Positions 36,396-45,510 are shown, numbered from the stretch's first letter. The stretch: DNA of 64,000 bases from Xanthomarina sp. F1114 (GCF_026410255.1 NZ_JAPMLL010000015.1:32345-96344); one strand, 5' to 3'. Numbers and translations are program-made. Notes: generated from the letters alone by a model not told the origin.

Positions 36396-36425
36396 AAAAC
36401 CTCACTTTTTAAGTGGGGTTTTTTT
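36396..36425 (+). terminator. Terminator of the atp operon
   Basis: 12-bp stem AAAACCTCACTT / AAGTGGGGTTTT (one wobble) with a 3-nt T loop, then a T run to 36425. Confidence 0.92.
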
Positions 36426-36475
36426 ATGGTGCAATCTTTGATTTACTATCTTTATATAACTAAAACACAAAAACA

Positions 36476-36979
36476 ATGAAAATTCAGAAGCAGTTTTTGG
36501 GATTTATATTTATATTCATAATTCTAATTAGTTTTTCCCAATGTTCTAGTGCACAAAAACTCCAAGATCAAGCCTCGTTTGAATTGGGCGAAATAAGCTA
36601 CCAGAAATGGTTTTCTGGTGTTCAAGGAGGAGGTTCGGGATATACTCTATCATTAAACCTTATTTCTAATAAAAACAATGTGGTTTTAGATTCTGTATAC
36701 TTTAGAGATTATAGGGCCAAAATAGAGGCTGGAAAATCTCTTTATATCGCAAATATTATAACTGAAAGCAACCAATCAGAAACTATTACAATGAGTAATA
36801 GTAAGGAGGAATTTGGTAACAAATTACCCAAAGAATTGTCTCAAAATCCTTTTAATTTAGTTCAGGATGAGTGTGTTATAAGCTATATTGAAAATAATAC
36901 AACCAAATATTTAAAAGTTAATAACCTCATGGAGAAGCAACGAGCAGAATACCCATTAGCTCCCCCTAAAAAGCCATAA
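36476..36979 (+). CDS. Small lipoprotein of unknown function
   Basis: 167 residues with a lipoprotein signal ending SFSQC (Cys about 23). The mature part is predicted beta-rich (FELGEISYQKWFSGVQGGGS and YTLSLNLISN) and ends with a proline-rich EYPLAPPKKP. No family recognised with confidence. It sits between the atp terminator and the flippase; I cannot assign a role. Confidence 0.7.
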   Translation: MKIQKQFLGFIFIFIILISFSQCSSAQKLQDQASFELGEISYQKWFSGVQGGGSGYTLSLNLISNKNNVVLDSVYFRDYRAKIEAGKSLYIANIITESNQSETITMSNSKEEFGNKLPKELSQNPFNLVQDECVISYIENNTTKYLKVNNLMEKQRAEYPLAPPKKP

Positions 36980-37038
36980 TAGAATTCGTTGTGTACCCTC
37001 TTAGAAAACAGTATATTTAGCAGACCAAAAACAAGCTT

Positions 37039-38502
37039 TTGAGTACTTTAAAATCTCTCTTTAAACAAACTTTTATTTATGGTTTAGCCACTGTGCTACC
37101 ACGAATGTTGAGTTTTTTGTTAGTGCGCTTACACACGGATGAAAGCGTCTTAAAATCGGTGGCCGATTATGGAGATGTATCTTTAATCTACTCCTATTTT
37201 GTATTGTTCAACGTTTTGTTGGCTTATGGCATGGAAACTGCTTTTTTTAGGTTTTATCATAAAGAAGATGATAAGTCTAAAGTGGTTGGAACCTCTACAA
37301 TTTCGTTAATAGTCTCTTCCTTATTATTTTTAGTTTTTGCCTTAACGTTTCAAAATCAAATAGCAGATTTTATCGATATTAAAGTCGAATATATCAATTT
37401 GGTTATTTGGATTTTGTTATTAGATGCTTTGGTAATTATCCCATTTGCCTGGTTAAGAGCAAATGCAAGGCCTATTAAATACGCCATTATTAAAATAATT
37501 AATGTGTTAGTTAACTTAGGCTTAAACTTATTTTTGCTACTGTGGTTAAAAGATCTAGCTGCAGAATCTCAGGTGTTAGCACTCATTTATAAGCCAGATT
37601 TTGAAATCAATTATATTTTTATTGCCAACTTAGTAGCAAGTGCGGTTACCTTATTATTAATGTCTCCTTTCTACTTTAAAGTTAAATACTATTTTAATAG
37701 TACGCTTTGGAAACAGATGATTCGCTATGCTTTTCCAGTGTTAATTGCAGGTGTTGCATTTTCCATAAATGAGACTTTTGATAGAATTCTTCTTAATAAA
37801 CTTCTACCCGAAAATATAGCTAAAACCGAGATAGGTATGTACTCAGCTTGTTATAAATTAGGAATGTTTATGACACTTTTTGTAACAGCTTTTAAGTTGG
37901 GCGTAGAACCTTTCTTTTTTAGCCATGCTAATTCTGAAAACCCTAAGCACAACTACGCTAGAATTTTGGAGTATTTCGTTATTTTCGGATCTGTTATCTT
38001 ATTAGGAGTAGTTGTTTTTGCCGATGTTCTAAAAGTAATACTTATTGGTAATGAGGCTTATTGGCAAGCCATGGTTATTGTGCCAATTATCTTATTAGCT
38101 AATCTGTGTTTAGGTATTTACCATAATTTATCGGTTTGGTATAAAGTAACAGATAGAACCAAGTTTGGAGCCTACATTTCGGTGTTTGGAGCACTATTAA
38201 CTTTAGCCGTAAATTTCTGGTTAATTCCAATATTTAGCTATGTTGGCTCGGCTATTGCTACCTTGTTTGCCTATGCTAGTATGATGTTTGTATCCTATTA
38301 TTATGGAAAAAAATATTATCCAATTCCATATAATCTTAAAAAAATCTCATGGTATTTATTATTGTCAATAGGACTTTCGTTTGTGGTTTTTTATGGATTT
38401 AGGGGGAATTATATTGTTGGAATTTCAGCATTAATTGTATTTTTAGCTTTAGTTATTCAACTTGAAAAAAATGATTTGAAAAAACTGCTAAAAAGAACAT
38501 AA
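37039..38502 (+). CDS. Oligosaccharide flippase / polysaccharide biosynthesis protein (Wzx-like)
   Basis: 487 residues with 12-14 hydrophobic helices, starting at TTG 37039 with SLFKQTFIYGLATVLPRMLS, the characteristic N-terminus of MOP-superfamily flippases. Proposed to move lipid-linked oligosaccharides across the inner membrane. No glycosyltransferase cluster is adjacent; dut and a nucleotidyltransferase follow, a grouping common in flavobacteria. A MATE-type drug exporter is less likely from the sequence. Confidence 0.85.
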   Translation: MSTLKSLFKQTFIYGLATVLPRMLSFLLVRLHTDESVLKSVADYGDVSLIYSYFVLFNVLLAYGMETAFFRFYHKEDDKSKVVGTSTISLIVSSLLFLVFALTFQNQIADFIDIKVEYINLVIWILLLDALVIIPFAWLRANARPIKYAIIKIINVLVNLGLNLFLLLWLKDLAAESQVLALIYKPDFEINYIFIANLVASAVTLLLMSPFYFKVKYYFNSTLWKQMIRYAFPVLIAGVAFSINETFDRILLNKLLPENIAKTEIGMYSACYKLGMFMTLFVTAFKLGVEPFFFSHANSENPKHNYARILEYFVIFGSVILLGVVVFADVLKVILIGNEAYWQAMVIVPIILLANLCLGIYHNLSVWYKVTDRTKFGAYISVFGALLTLAVNFWLIPIFSYVGSAIATLFAYASMMFVSYYYGKKYYPIPYNLKKISWYLLLSIGLSFVVFYGFRGNYIVGISALIVFLALVIQLEKNDLKKLLKRT

Positions 38503-38622
38503 ATTAAAGGCCTATCTGCTTCTTTGAAAACAGCCAATTTCTTTCTGGAATTTAGAAGACTAGGCCTCAGAAATAATTGAGTTATAATTAAAAATAGATA
38601 CCGTTTTAACGGTTAAGTAAAT

Positions 38623-39057
38623 ATGAATATAAAAATAATTAATAAATCCAGTCATGCATTACCACATTACGAAACCATAGCTTCTGCAGGAATGGATTTA
38701 AGAGCAAACTTAACAGAATCCGTAACTCTTAAACCTTTAGAAAGAACCATTGTAAAAACAGGTTTATTTATAGAACTACCAATAGGTTTCGAAGCACAGG
38801 TAAGACCTAGAAGTGGTCTAGCGGCTAAAAAAGGAGTGACCGTTTTGAATTCGCCAGGAACTATTGATGCCGATTACCGTGGAGAAATTGGCGTGATTCT
38901 TGTAAACTTATCAAATCAGGATTTCACTATAGAAAATGGCGAACGCGTTGCACAATTAGTTATTGCAAAACACGAACGCGCTGAGTGGACCGAAGTAGAA
39001 AAACTTTCTGAAACCTCCCGTGGTGAGGGTGGTTTTGGAAGCACAGGTGTGAAGTAA
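38623..39057 (+). CDS. dut: dUTP diphosphatase
   Basis: 144 residues with the five trimeric dUTPase motifs: AGMDLRANL (1), [10 protein letters not shown] (2), [13 protein letters not shown] (3), [11 protein letters not shown] (4) and [10 protein letters not shown] (5). It hydrolyses dUTP to dUMP and PPi, keeping uracil out of DNA and feeding dTMP synthesis. Normal length. Confidence 0.97.
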   Translation: MNIKIINKSSHALPHYETIASAGMDLRANLTESVTLKPLERTIVKTGLFIELPIGFEAQVRPRSGLAAKKGVTVLNSPGTIDADYRGEIGVILVNLSNQDFTIENGERVAQLVIAKHERAEWTEVEKLSETSRGEGGFGSTGVK

Positions 39058-39059
39058 AT

Positions 39060-39075
39060 TCTTGCGAAAGCAGGA
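39060..39075. repeat. TCCTGC-N4-GCAGGA-type palindrome, copy 1
   Basis: TCTTGC-gaaa-GCAGGA, a 6-bp stem with one G:U pair and a GAAA loop, just after the dut stop. It belongs to the same small palindrome type seen at 39410, 40512 and 48930. Confidence 0.65.
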
Positions 39076-39093
39076 GACTCTCTATCAATTAAA

Positions 39094-39387
39094 ATGAAAC
39101 ACTGGTTTATATATTTCATGACAAATAAACAAATGGTGTTTTGTATATTGGAGTAACGTAAAATATGGATGAAAGAGTAAAAGAACATAAATTAAAAGTT
39201 CGACCATAATCAGTTACAGCCAGGTATAACTGTATATAACTGTGATGAATTAATATATTTTGAAGAGTTTGAACATGGAAGTGAAGCTGTAAAACGAGAA
39301 CGAAATTTTAAAAAATGGAAAAGAGATTGGAAGATTGAATTAATTGAAGAAATGAATCCGATGGAATCTGAATTATCGGAAAATTAG
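39094..39387 (+). pseudogene. Broken GIY-YIG nuclease-family gene (YhbQ/UPF0213-like)
   Basis: Translating across frames gives IYFMTNKQ(N)GVLYIGVT, NMDERVKEHKLKVRP, TARYNC, and finally an intact tail DELIYFEEFEHGSEAVKRER ... WKRDWKIELIEEMNP. These are the parts of a short GIY-YIG protein. Lesions: one A missing near 39133, in-frame stops at about 39156 and 39205, and a 10-bp tandem duplication (TATAACTGTA at 39225-39234 repeated as TATAACTGTG at 39235-39244) that shifts the frame. It ends at a TAG at 39385. Such small nucleases are often found in flavobacteria as isolated, mobile-like genes. Confidence 0.82.
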
Positions 39388-39409
39388 AAAATAAAGTTTA
39401 ACTAAAAGA

Positions 39410-39427
39410 TACCTGCCTGCGCAGGTA
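39410..39427. repeat. TACCTGC-ctgc-GCAGGTA palindrome, copy 2, 5 nt before a start codon
   Basis: Perfect 7-bp stem TACCTGC / GCAGGTA with a 4-nt loop. The right arm ends 5 nt upstream of the ATG of the nucleotidyltransferase, so in mRNA the hairpin covers the ribosome landing site. Confidence 0.75.
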
Positions 39428-39432
39428 ATGAT

Positions 39433-40452
39433 ATGAAAATAATAGTACCCATGGCTGGACGAGGTTCTCGTCTTAGACCACATAGTTTAACAGTACCAAA
39501 ACCTTTAATTCCGGTTGCAGGACAGCCTATTGTTCATAGATTGGTAAAGGATATTGTAAAAGTATTAGATCAACCCATCGACGAAATTGCTTTTATTCTT
39601 GGAGATCCAGCTTGGTTTGGAGACGAGGTGGTTTCTAGTTTAGAAAAATTGGCAGAAGGTTTAAATGCTAAAGCTACTATTTATCGTCAAGACAAGCCTT
39701 TAGGAACAGGACACGCTATTATGTGCGCCAAAGAATCTCTTTCGGGACCAGCAGTTATTGCTTATGCAGATACTCTAATTCGTGCTAACTTTAGTTTAGA
39801 TCCTGATGCAGATGCCGTAATCTGGGTAAAACAAGTAGATAAACCAGAGGCTTTTGGAGTGGTTAAATTAAACGATAATAATGAAATTATTGAGCTGGTT
39901 GAAAAACCAGAAACCTTTGTCAGCGATTTAGCTGTTATTGGTATTTATTACTTTAAAGATGTTGCTGTTTTAAAAGAAGAATTGCAACATGTGTTAGACA
40001 ATAACATTATTAATGGTGGCGAATATCAAATAAATGATGGTATTAAAGGGATGATGGCGAAAGGGAAGGTTTTTAAAACCGGAACTGTAGACGAGTGGAT
40101 GGATTGTGGTAATAAACCCGTAACCATAGAAACAAATACTAGAATGTTAGGGTTTCTAAAAGCTGATGGAGATGAACAATTAATTTCTTCAACCATTAAA
40201 AATAATAATTCAACCATTATAGAACCTTGCTTTATTGGCGAAAATGTAGTTTTAAATAATGCTACTATTGGTCCAAATGTTTCCATAGGAGATAATTGTA
40301 CGATTGAGACTTCAACCGTTAAAAATAGTTTAATACAAAGCCATACTACTATTAAAAATGCTAATTTAGACGACGCAATGATTGGTAATCATGTAAGTTA
40401 TAATGGTAATTTTAAGAAAGTAAGTATTGGAGATTATTCAGTTTTAGAATAA
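39433..40452 (+). CDS. Sugar-phosphate nucleotidyltransferase
   Basis: 339 residues. The N-terminal GT-A/nucleotidyltransferase fold shows the signature MAGRGSRLRPHSLTVPKPLI with the catalytic Arg and Lys. A C-terminal left-handed beta-helix begins around 260 (NNATIGPNVSIGDNCTIETS). It probably makes an NDP-sugar; the exact nucleotide and sugar (for example glucose-1-phosphate or mannose-1-phosphate) are not decided by sequence alone. The ATG at 39433 follows a perfect palindrome by 5 nt. Confidence 0.87.
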   Translation: MKIIVPMAGRGSRLRPHSLTVPKPLIPVAGQPIVHRLVKDIVKVLDQPIDEIAFILGDPAWFGDEVVSSLEKLAEGLNAKATIYRQDKPLGTGHAIMCAKESLSGPAVIAYADTLIRANFSLDPDADAVIWVKQVDKPEAFGVVKLNDNNEIIELVEKPETFVSDLAVIGIYYFKDVAVLKEELQHVLDNNIINGGEYQINDGIKGMMAKGKVFKTGTVDEWMDCGNKPVTIETNTRMLGFLKADGDEQLISSTIKNNNSTIIEPCFIGENVVLNNATIGPNVSIGDNCTIETSTVKNSLIQSHTTIKNANLDDAMIGNHVSYNGNFKKVSIGDYSVLE

Positions 40453-40511
40453 TACGCTTATGTACATAGAAAAGTAATGTAACGACAGTAAAGTTTAAAA
40501 TAACTCAAAGA

Positions 40512-40527
40512 TTCCTGTTATGGCAGG
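40512..40527. repeat. TTCCTG-N-CAGG palindrome, copy 3, 6 nt before a start codon
   Basis: ATTCCTGttatggCAGG, a degenerate member of the same palindrome type: 4-bp core stem CCTG/CAGG with a 6-nt loop. The right arm ends 6 nt upstream of the ATG of the TPR gene. Confidence 0.5.
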
Positions 40528-40533
40528 CGCGCT

Positions 40534-41895
40534 ATGAAAACAAAATTCTACATCCTCATTTTTTTCTTTGGAATGATTCTCGTTCCCCAGATAAACTATG
40601 CCCAAGTAGATTTTAATAAGACGCCAGATGACGATTTAGGTGATGTTGAAGATAGAACTCAAGAATTGTTTTTTGAAGCTCTAAAACAACAAGCTATTGA
40701 AAACTATGATCGGGCAGTTAAAGCGCTTCTTTTATGTATTGAATTAGATAAAAAAGAATCTGTTTTTTATTTCGAATTAGGCAAAAACTACAACAAATTA
40801 AAAAATTTTGGTGCTGCCGAGGATGCTTTAAAGAGAGCGGTAAAATTAGAGCCAGAAAACGAGTGGTATTTAGATGAACTTTACACGGTTTATGCACAAC
40901 AAAACGACGAAAAAAAGGCTATTAAAACCATCCAGCAACTAGTTAAATATCATCCTGAATATAAAGAAGATTTAGCCATGTTGTATTTTAAAGCAAAAAA
41001 ATACAATGATGCCTTAAGTATTCTGGACGAACTAGACAAAGAACAAGGCATAACTCCTTCCCGAGATTTGATGCGAAATCAAATTTATAAAGCAACAGGA
41101 AGAAAGAACGACCAGATTCAAAATCTAGAAACTCGGGTAGACAATAATCCAGACGAAGAATCAAATTACTTGGCTTTAATTTATAGATATAGCGAAAATA
41201 ACGATAATGAGAAGGCGTTTGAAACAGCTAAAAAACTATTAGAAATAAAACCTAACTCCCAACTAGTACATTTAGCATTATACAAGTTCTATATAGAAGA
41301 GAATAGCACAGAACAGGCTATTGCTTCTATGAAAATAGTACTTCAAAGTCCACAGATTAATCCCGATGCTAAAATGATGGTTTTATCAGATTTTGTAAAA
41401 TTTGTTAGCGAAAATCCGGAATACGAACAGGATTTGGTAGAAGCTACTAGTTTTACTTTAGACGATACTAATGATAAAAGCTATATAGAATTAGCACAGT
41501 ATTATCTAAGAAAGGACGATAAAGAAAAGGCTTTGAAATACTACAATGAAGCTTTAAAAATAGATTCAGATAATTATTCTGTTTTAAAACAAGTACTGCT
41601 TTTAGATATTGATTTAGAGCACTACGAAGAGGTTGTTTCTAAAAGCGATAAGGCACTATTAAAATACCCATCGCAACCATTGTTATACCTGGTAAATGGC
41701 GTGGCTCTAAATAGGCTAAACAAACCTAAACAAGCTATTGATGCCTTAGAAACCGGGCTTGATTATGTGATAGACGACACCAAGATGGAAGGCGATTTTT
41801 ACAGACAACTTAGTTTGGCTTATAGCGCTTTAAACAATACAACTAAAGCCAAGACGTTTAGTGATAAAGCCGAACAGTTAGAATCTACAAATTAA
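40534..41895 (+). CDS. Periplasmic TPR protein
   Basis: 453 residues with a signal peptide (cleavage near INYAQ). From about 45 the protein consists of repeated TPR helices (for example SVFYFELGKNYNKLKNFGAA and KSYIELAQYYLRKDDKEKAL). A protein-protein scaffold in the periplasm is likely. The stop overlaps the next start (TAATG), and DUF4292 and EnvC follow, so the three form one operon, a conserved flavobacterial grouping with a presumed envelope or division role. Confidence 0.85.
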   Translation: MKTKFYILIFFFGMILVPQINYAQVDFNKTPDDDLGDVEDRTQELFFEALKQQAIENYDRAVKALLLCIELDKKESVFYFELGKNYNKLKNFGAAEDALKRAVKLEPENEWYLDELYTVYAQQNDEKKAIKTIQQLVKYHPEYKEDLAMLYFKAKKYNDALSILDELDKEQGITPSRDLMRNQIYKATGRKNDQIQNLETRVDNNPDEESNYLALIYRYSENNDNEKAFETAKKLLEIKPNSQLVHLALYKFYIEENSTEQAIASMKIVLQSPQINPDAKMMVLSDFVKFVSENPEYEQDLVEATSFTLDDTNDKSYIELAQYYLRKDDKEKALKYYNEALKIDSDNYSVLKQVLLLDIDLEHYEEVVSKSDKALLKYPSQPLLYLVNGVALNRLNKPKQAIDALETGLDYVIDDTKMEGDFYRQLSLAYSALNNTTKAKTFSDKAEQLESTN

Positions 41896-42674
41896 TGAAT
41901 ATATTGAATAATATAAAGCCTCTTATTTTAGGAGTTCTTATCCTATTTTTTACGGCTTGTAAGTCGTCTAAAATCTCATCAGATGGTACAGCAAATTTAA
42001 GTTTAACTTCAAAAGAGGTTATTAAAGAAAATTCTAGAACTTCTCCAGATTTTAAAACTCTTCAAGCCAAAGTTAAAATTTCTTATTCTCAAGGAAACGA
42101 TTCGCAAACACATACAGTTTCATTTAGAATGTTGAAAGATCAGATTATCTGGATAAGTTCGTCTTTTAATATTGTAAGAGCAAAAATTACTCCAGAAAAA
42201 GTAAGCTATTATAACAAGTTAGACAATACGTATTTTGATGGAGATTTTAGTCTATTAAGTGATATCCTTGGAACAGATTTAGATTTTGAGAAAGTACAAA
42301 ACATGCTACTTGGAGATCCTTTGTTTGAATTAAATAGAACCGATTATAGCATGTCTGTTTCAAATGATAAATATTTATTTCAACCCAAAGAGCAATTGGC
42401 GCTTTTCGAGTTGTTTTACTTAATTAGCCCTGTTCATTTTAAAATTGATTCTCAACAACTAGCTCAGCCTATAGAGGCTAGATTTCTTCAAGTAGATTAT
42501 TTAAATTATCAACTAATAGATAAGCAAAATTTACCTGAAGATATTAAAATAATTGTGTTGGAAGCCGATAAAGAAACTGTGATAGAAATGTCTTTCAAAT
42601 CTGTATATTTGAACCAAGATTTAAGATATCCTTTTAAGATACCATCAGGATTCGAAGAAATAATCTTAAAATAA
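41895..42674 (+). CDS. DUF4292 lipoprotein
   Basis: 259 residues with a lipoprotein signal (lipobox FFTAC, Cys about 22). The mature protein is predicted to be a LolA/LolB-like curved beta sheet (KTLQAKVKISYSQGNDSQTH, QIIWISSSFNIVRAKITPEK) typical of the Bacteroidota DUF4292 family. It may bind lipid or lipoprotein in the outer membrane; that is inference from fold type. Start and stop overlap both neighbours by TAATG, which indicates translational coupling. Confidence 0.83.
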   Translation: MNILNNIKPLILGVLILFFTACKSSKISSDGTANLSLTSKEVIKENSRTSPDFKTLQAKVKISYSQGNDSQTHTVSFRMLKDQIIWISSSFNIVRAKITPEKVSYYNKLDNTYFDGDFSLLSDILGTDLDFEKVQNMLLGDPLFELNRTDYSMSVSNDKYLFQPKEQLALFELFYLISPVHFKIDSQQLAQPIEARFLQVDYLNYQLIDKQNLPEDIKIIVLEADKETVIEMSFKSVYLNQDLRYPFKIPSGFEEIILK

Positions 42675-43903
42675 TGGGGCATAAACACACTTTTAAATAC
42701 ATCTTCCTACTGGTTTTTACTTTAACCAGTACCATTGGATTTTCGCAAAGTAAAAAACAGCAAGAGTTAGAAGAGCGACGTCAGGAATTGAGAAATGAAA
42801 TCAAACAAATAAACGATTTATTGTTTAAAAACAGATCTCAAAAGAAATCTCAAACGTCTCTTATTGAAGATTTAAGTTATAAAGTGAATGTGCGTCGGAA
42901 TTTGATAAAAATCACGAATCAGCAGGCTAATTTACTAACTCGAGAAATTAATACCAATCAAAAGAAAATCACCGAATTACGAGACGAACTTCAAACCTTA
43001 AAAGACAATTATGCTAAAATGATTGTCACTTCTTATAAAAGTAAAAGTGAACAAAGTAGAATCATGTTTTTATTGTCGTCTAGCAATTTTCAGCAAGCTT
43101 ATAAGCGAGTACAATACATCAATCAATATGCAGATTATCAAAAGGAGCAAGGTGAAGCTATAAAGGTAAAGACGGCCGAATTACAAGAAACTAATAAGGC
43201 TTTATTAAGACAAAAAGAGGACAAACAAAAGCTAATTGACGAAAACAGGGTGGCTCAAAGAGAGCTTGAAGTGGAGTTAAAACAGCAAGAAAGTTTGATG
43301 GCTTCCATAAATAAAAACCTGAATAATTATACGGCTCAAATAAGACAAAAGCAAAAAGAAGCAGATAAAATTGATCGGGAAATTGAGAAAATTATTCGCG
43401 AAGCTATTGCTAAATCTAATAAAAGTGCTGGTAAAAAGAGTACAGCTTCTAGTGGTTTTGCATTAACTCCAGAAGATAAAATTTTAGCAAGTAATTTTGT
43501 GTCAAGTAAAGGAAAACTACCTTGGCCAGTACAAAAAGGAGTTGTAAAACTTCGCTATGGAAAACAACCACATCCAGTGGTAAAAACAGTAATGATTCAA
43601 AGTAATGGAGTTCGAATTGCAACTGAAGAAGGAGCTGAAATTCGTGCTGTATTTAATGGAAAGGTGCTGGCTGTTCAGGCAATAAAGCATGGAAATCTGT
43701 CGGTGTTAATACAACACGGTAACTATATAACAGTATATAAAAACCTGTCTAAAGTGTATGTTAAAAAGGGAGATATGGTAAGTACCAAACAAGAAATTGG
43801 AAAAGTTTTTACCAACCCATCTAATAAAGAAAGTATCTTAAACTTTAGCATCTTTAAAGAAAGCAACACTCAAAATCCAGCCGATTGGATTTACAAAATG
43901 TGA
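42674..43903 (+). CDS. envC: EnvC-like amidase activator, degenerate LytM domain
   Basis: 409 residues: a signal peptide (cleavage near IGFSQ), a long coiled coil (about 25-250), and a C-terminal LytM/M23 fold (about 280-409). The zinc ligands are lost: where active enzymes have HxxxD this protein has QSNGVRIA, and where they have HLHFE it has ILNFSIF. This matches E. coli EnvC, which does not cut peptidoglycan itself but activates amidases at the septum. Last gene of the TPR-DUF4292-EnvC operon. Confidence 0.88.
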   Translation: MGHKHTFKYIFLLVFTLTSTIGFSQSKKQQELEERRQELRNEIKQINDLLFKNRSQKKSQTSLIEDLSYKVNVRRNLIKITNQQANLLTREINTNQKKITELRDELQTLKDNYAKMIVTSYKSKSEQSRIMFLLSSSNFQQAYKRVQYINQYADYQKEQGEAIKVKTAELQETNKALLRQKEDKQKLIDENRVAQRELEVELKQQESLMASINKNLNNYTAQIRQKQKEADKIDREIEKIIREAIAKSNKSAGKKSTASSGFALTPEDKILASNFVSSKGKLPWPVQKGVVKLRYGKQPHPVVKTVMIQSNGVRIATEEGAEIRAVFNGKVLAVQAIKHGNLSVLIQHGNYITVYKNLSKVYVKKGDMVSTKQEIGKVFTNPSNKESILNFSIFKESNTQNPADWIYKM

Positions 43904-44197
43904 TAACATTTTGAAACACTATTTTTAGGATTTATAAAATGTAACTTTTCATGGTGCGCGTTGAATCCTCGATTTTGGAAAGAAGCTAGGAATCTCAAAC
44001 AAAAAGATATTAATTATACAAAAAGTGCTTTTAACTCCTTAGCATATGCAGGCTTTATTTTTCAGGGATAAATATCTGCTTTCTCGCAAAACCCGATCAT
44101 AACTCTGTATTCTGTCTAAAAATAAAATTTAAAGGACTTTTCGATTAAAGCGTTGGCGTAATTTAATATATTTATTATTCAAAAAATTACTGAAAAT
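43904..44197. other. Intergenic region with repeat debris
   Basis: About 294 bp without an intact gene. It contains a decayed copy of the thioesterase 3' end (44014-44070, minus strand) and, near 43981-43996, a GGAATCTC segment resembling part of the repeat at 45619. No full promoter for the downstream lipoprotein gene could be placed. Confidence 0.5.
44014..44070 (-). pseudogene. Decayed 3' end of an acyl-CoA thioesterase gene
   Basis: The 57 bp align without gaps to 44973-45029, the 3' end of the intact thioesterase gene (about 42 of 57 bases identical by hand, including the stop-codon position at 44014-44016). In minus-strand translation the ELKALF tail is still recognisable but stops interrupt it. 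It looks like the tail of a tandem duplicate, left on the far side of the lipoprotein gene at 44198-44968. Confidence 0.6.
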
Positions 44198-44968
44198 ATG
44201 AAATATCCTTTACTTGTGTCCATTGTTATATTTATGAGTTCATGTCATAGTGATGATAGTGATTATGAATCACAAGACCATGCACCTAGTGGATCTTTAA
44301 TAAAAATGGATATTTATTATCCAAAAACAGATGTTAAGTCAAGTAATACATATTTTTATAATAGACAAGGTAAGGTTAGTAGTACTTTGGGAGAATCATG
44401 GAGTCTGTCAGAATATGCTCAATATACAACCTCATTCTCATATAATGCCAATGGACAGATATGGAAATCTTCTACAGAATATGAAGAAAATATAGATTAT
44501 ACAGAGTTTATTTTTGAAAACGATTTAATTACTACATCACTCAGACATCGAAGCAATGGTGATATTTTACGTACGGTTTATAGTTATAATGCCGATAATC
44601 AGTTAATAAGTAAACAGCATTTCAACGCAGATAATGAAGCGGCAGCAGTAGTAACTATAACTTTCAACACAAACGGAAATATTGAGCATACGCATTCAGA
44701 ACCTATTAACGGAGATATTAAAGACCACACTTATGAATATGATATCTATAACAATCCACAAGCAAGCCTTTTTGAAAATCAAGAATTAAGCAAAGTAGTT
44801 GGTAATAGTTTTAACAATATAACTAATACCATTTTAACGCGTAATTATAATCAATCTACCGAGATAAATATAGAGTATACTTATAATGCGGCTGGATATC
44901 CTTTAACATCCAAGGAATATATGTATGGGGACTTAGAAACTCAGGTTACTTATACATACCAAGAATAA
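44198..44968 (+). CDS. Lipoprotein with YD/RHS-like beta repeats
   Basis: 256 residues with a short lipoprotein signal (lipobox MSSC, Cys 16). The mature part has repeated strands of the type YxYNxxGQ: FSYNANGQIWKSS, YSYNADNQLISKQ, FNTNGNIEHTH, YTYNAAGYPLTSKEY. These resemble degenerate RHS/YD repeats and predict a curled beta sheet on the cell surface or in the periplasm. No toxin domain or partner is seen. It lies between the intact thioesterase gene and a decayed thioesterase tail, so it may have arrived by insertion into a duplicated locus. Confidence 0.72.
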   Translation: MKYPLLVSIVIFMSSCHSDDSDYESQDHAPSGSLIKMDIYYPKTDVKSSNTYFYNRQGKVSSTLGESWSLSEYAQYTTSFSYNANGQIWKSSTEYEENIDYTEFIFENDLITTSLRHRSNGDILRTVYSYNADNQLISKQHFNADNEAAAVVTITFNTNGNIEHTHSEPINGDIKDHTYEYDIYNNPQASLFENQELSKVVGNSFNNITNTILTRNYNQSTEINIEYTYNAAGYPLTSKEYMYGDLETQVTYTYQE

Positions 44969-44972
44969 TAGC

Positions 44973-45482
44973 TTATACAAACAAAGCCTTCAACTCCGTA
45001 GCATCTTTAGGGTTCATTTTACCAGCAATTACTAAGCTTAATTGTTTGCGTCTTAAAGCGCCTTTAAAGCGTTCTTTTTCTAAATCGGTTTCTGGAGTAA
45101 GCTCAGGAACTTCCACAGGACGGCCTGTTTCATCTACAGCTACAAAAGTGTAAATAGCTTCGTTAGCCTTAGTTTTTTGTCCAGATTCTCTATCTTCTAT
45201 CCAAACATCTAAGTAAATTTCCATCGAGCTTCTAAAAGCACGAGATACCTTAGCTTCAACCGTAACCACAGATCCCACAGGCACTGCACGATTAAATTCT
45301 ACGTGATTTACAGACGCTGTTACCACAATTCGTCTGCTGTGTCTTCTGGCAGCAATACTGGCAGCACGATCCATTCTAGCAAGTAATTCGCCTCCAAATA
45401 AGTTGTTTAATGGGTTGGTTTCACTTGGCAGAACTAAGTCTGTCATTATGGTTCTGGATTGCTCAGGTGTTTTTATAGACAT
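44973..45482 (-). CDS. Acyl-CoA thioesterase (hotdog fold)
   Basis: 169 residues of the YciA/ACOT hotdog class: LVLPSETNPLNNLFGGELLA with the helix containing LARMDRAASIAARRHSRR, followed by the strands VVTASVNHVEFNRAVPVGS and MEIYLDVWIED. It hydrolyses acyl-CoA to free acid and CoA; chain-length preference cannot be read. Convergent with the lipoprotein gene, 4 bp apart. A -7 box lies 28 bp upstream. Confidence 0.92.
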   Translation of the reverse strand: MSIKTPEQSRTIMTDLVLPSETNPLNNLFGGELLARMDRAASIAARRHSRRIVVTASVNHVEFNRAVPVGSVVTVEAKVSRAFRSSMEIYLDVWIEDRESGQKTKANEAIYTFVAVDETGRPVEVPELTPETDLEKERFKGALRRKQLSLVIAGKMNPKDATELKALFV

Positions 45483-45510
45483 GATGGGTGTGCATTTATA
45501 AAATGAAATG

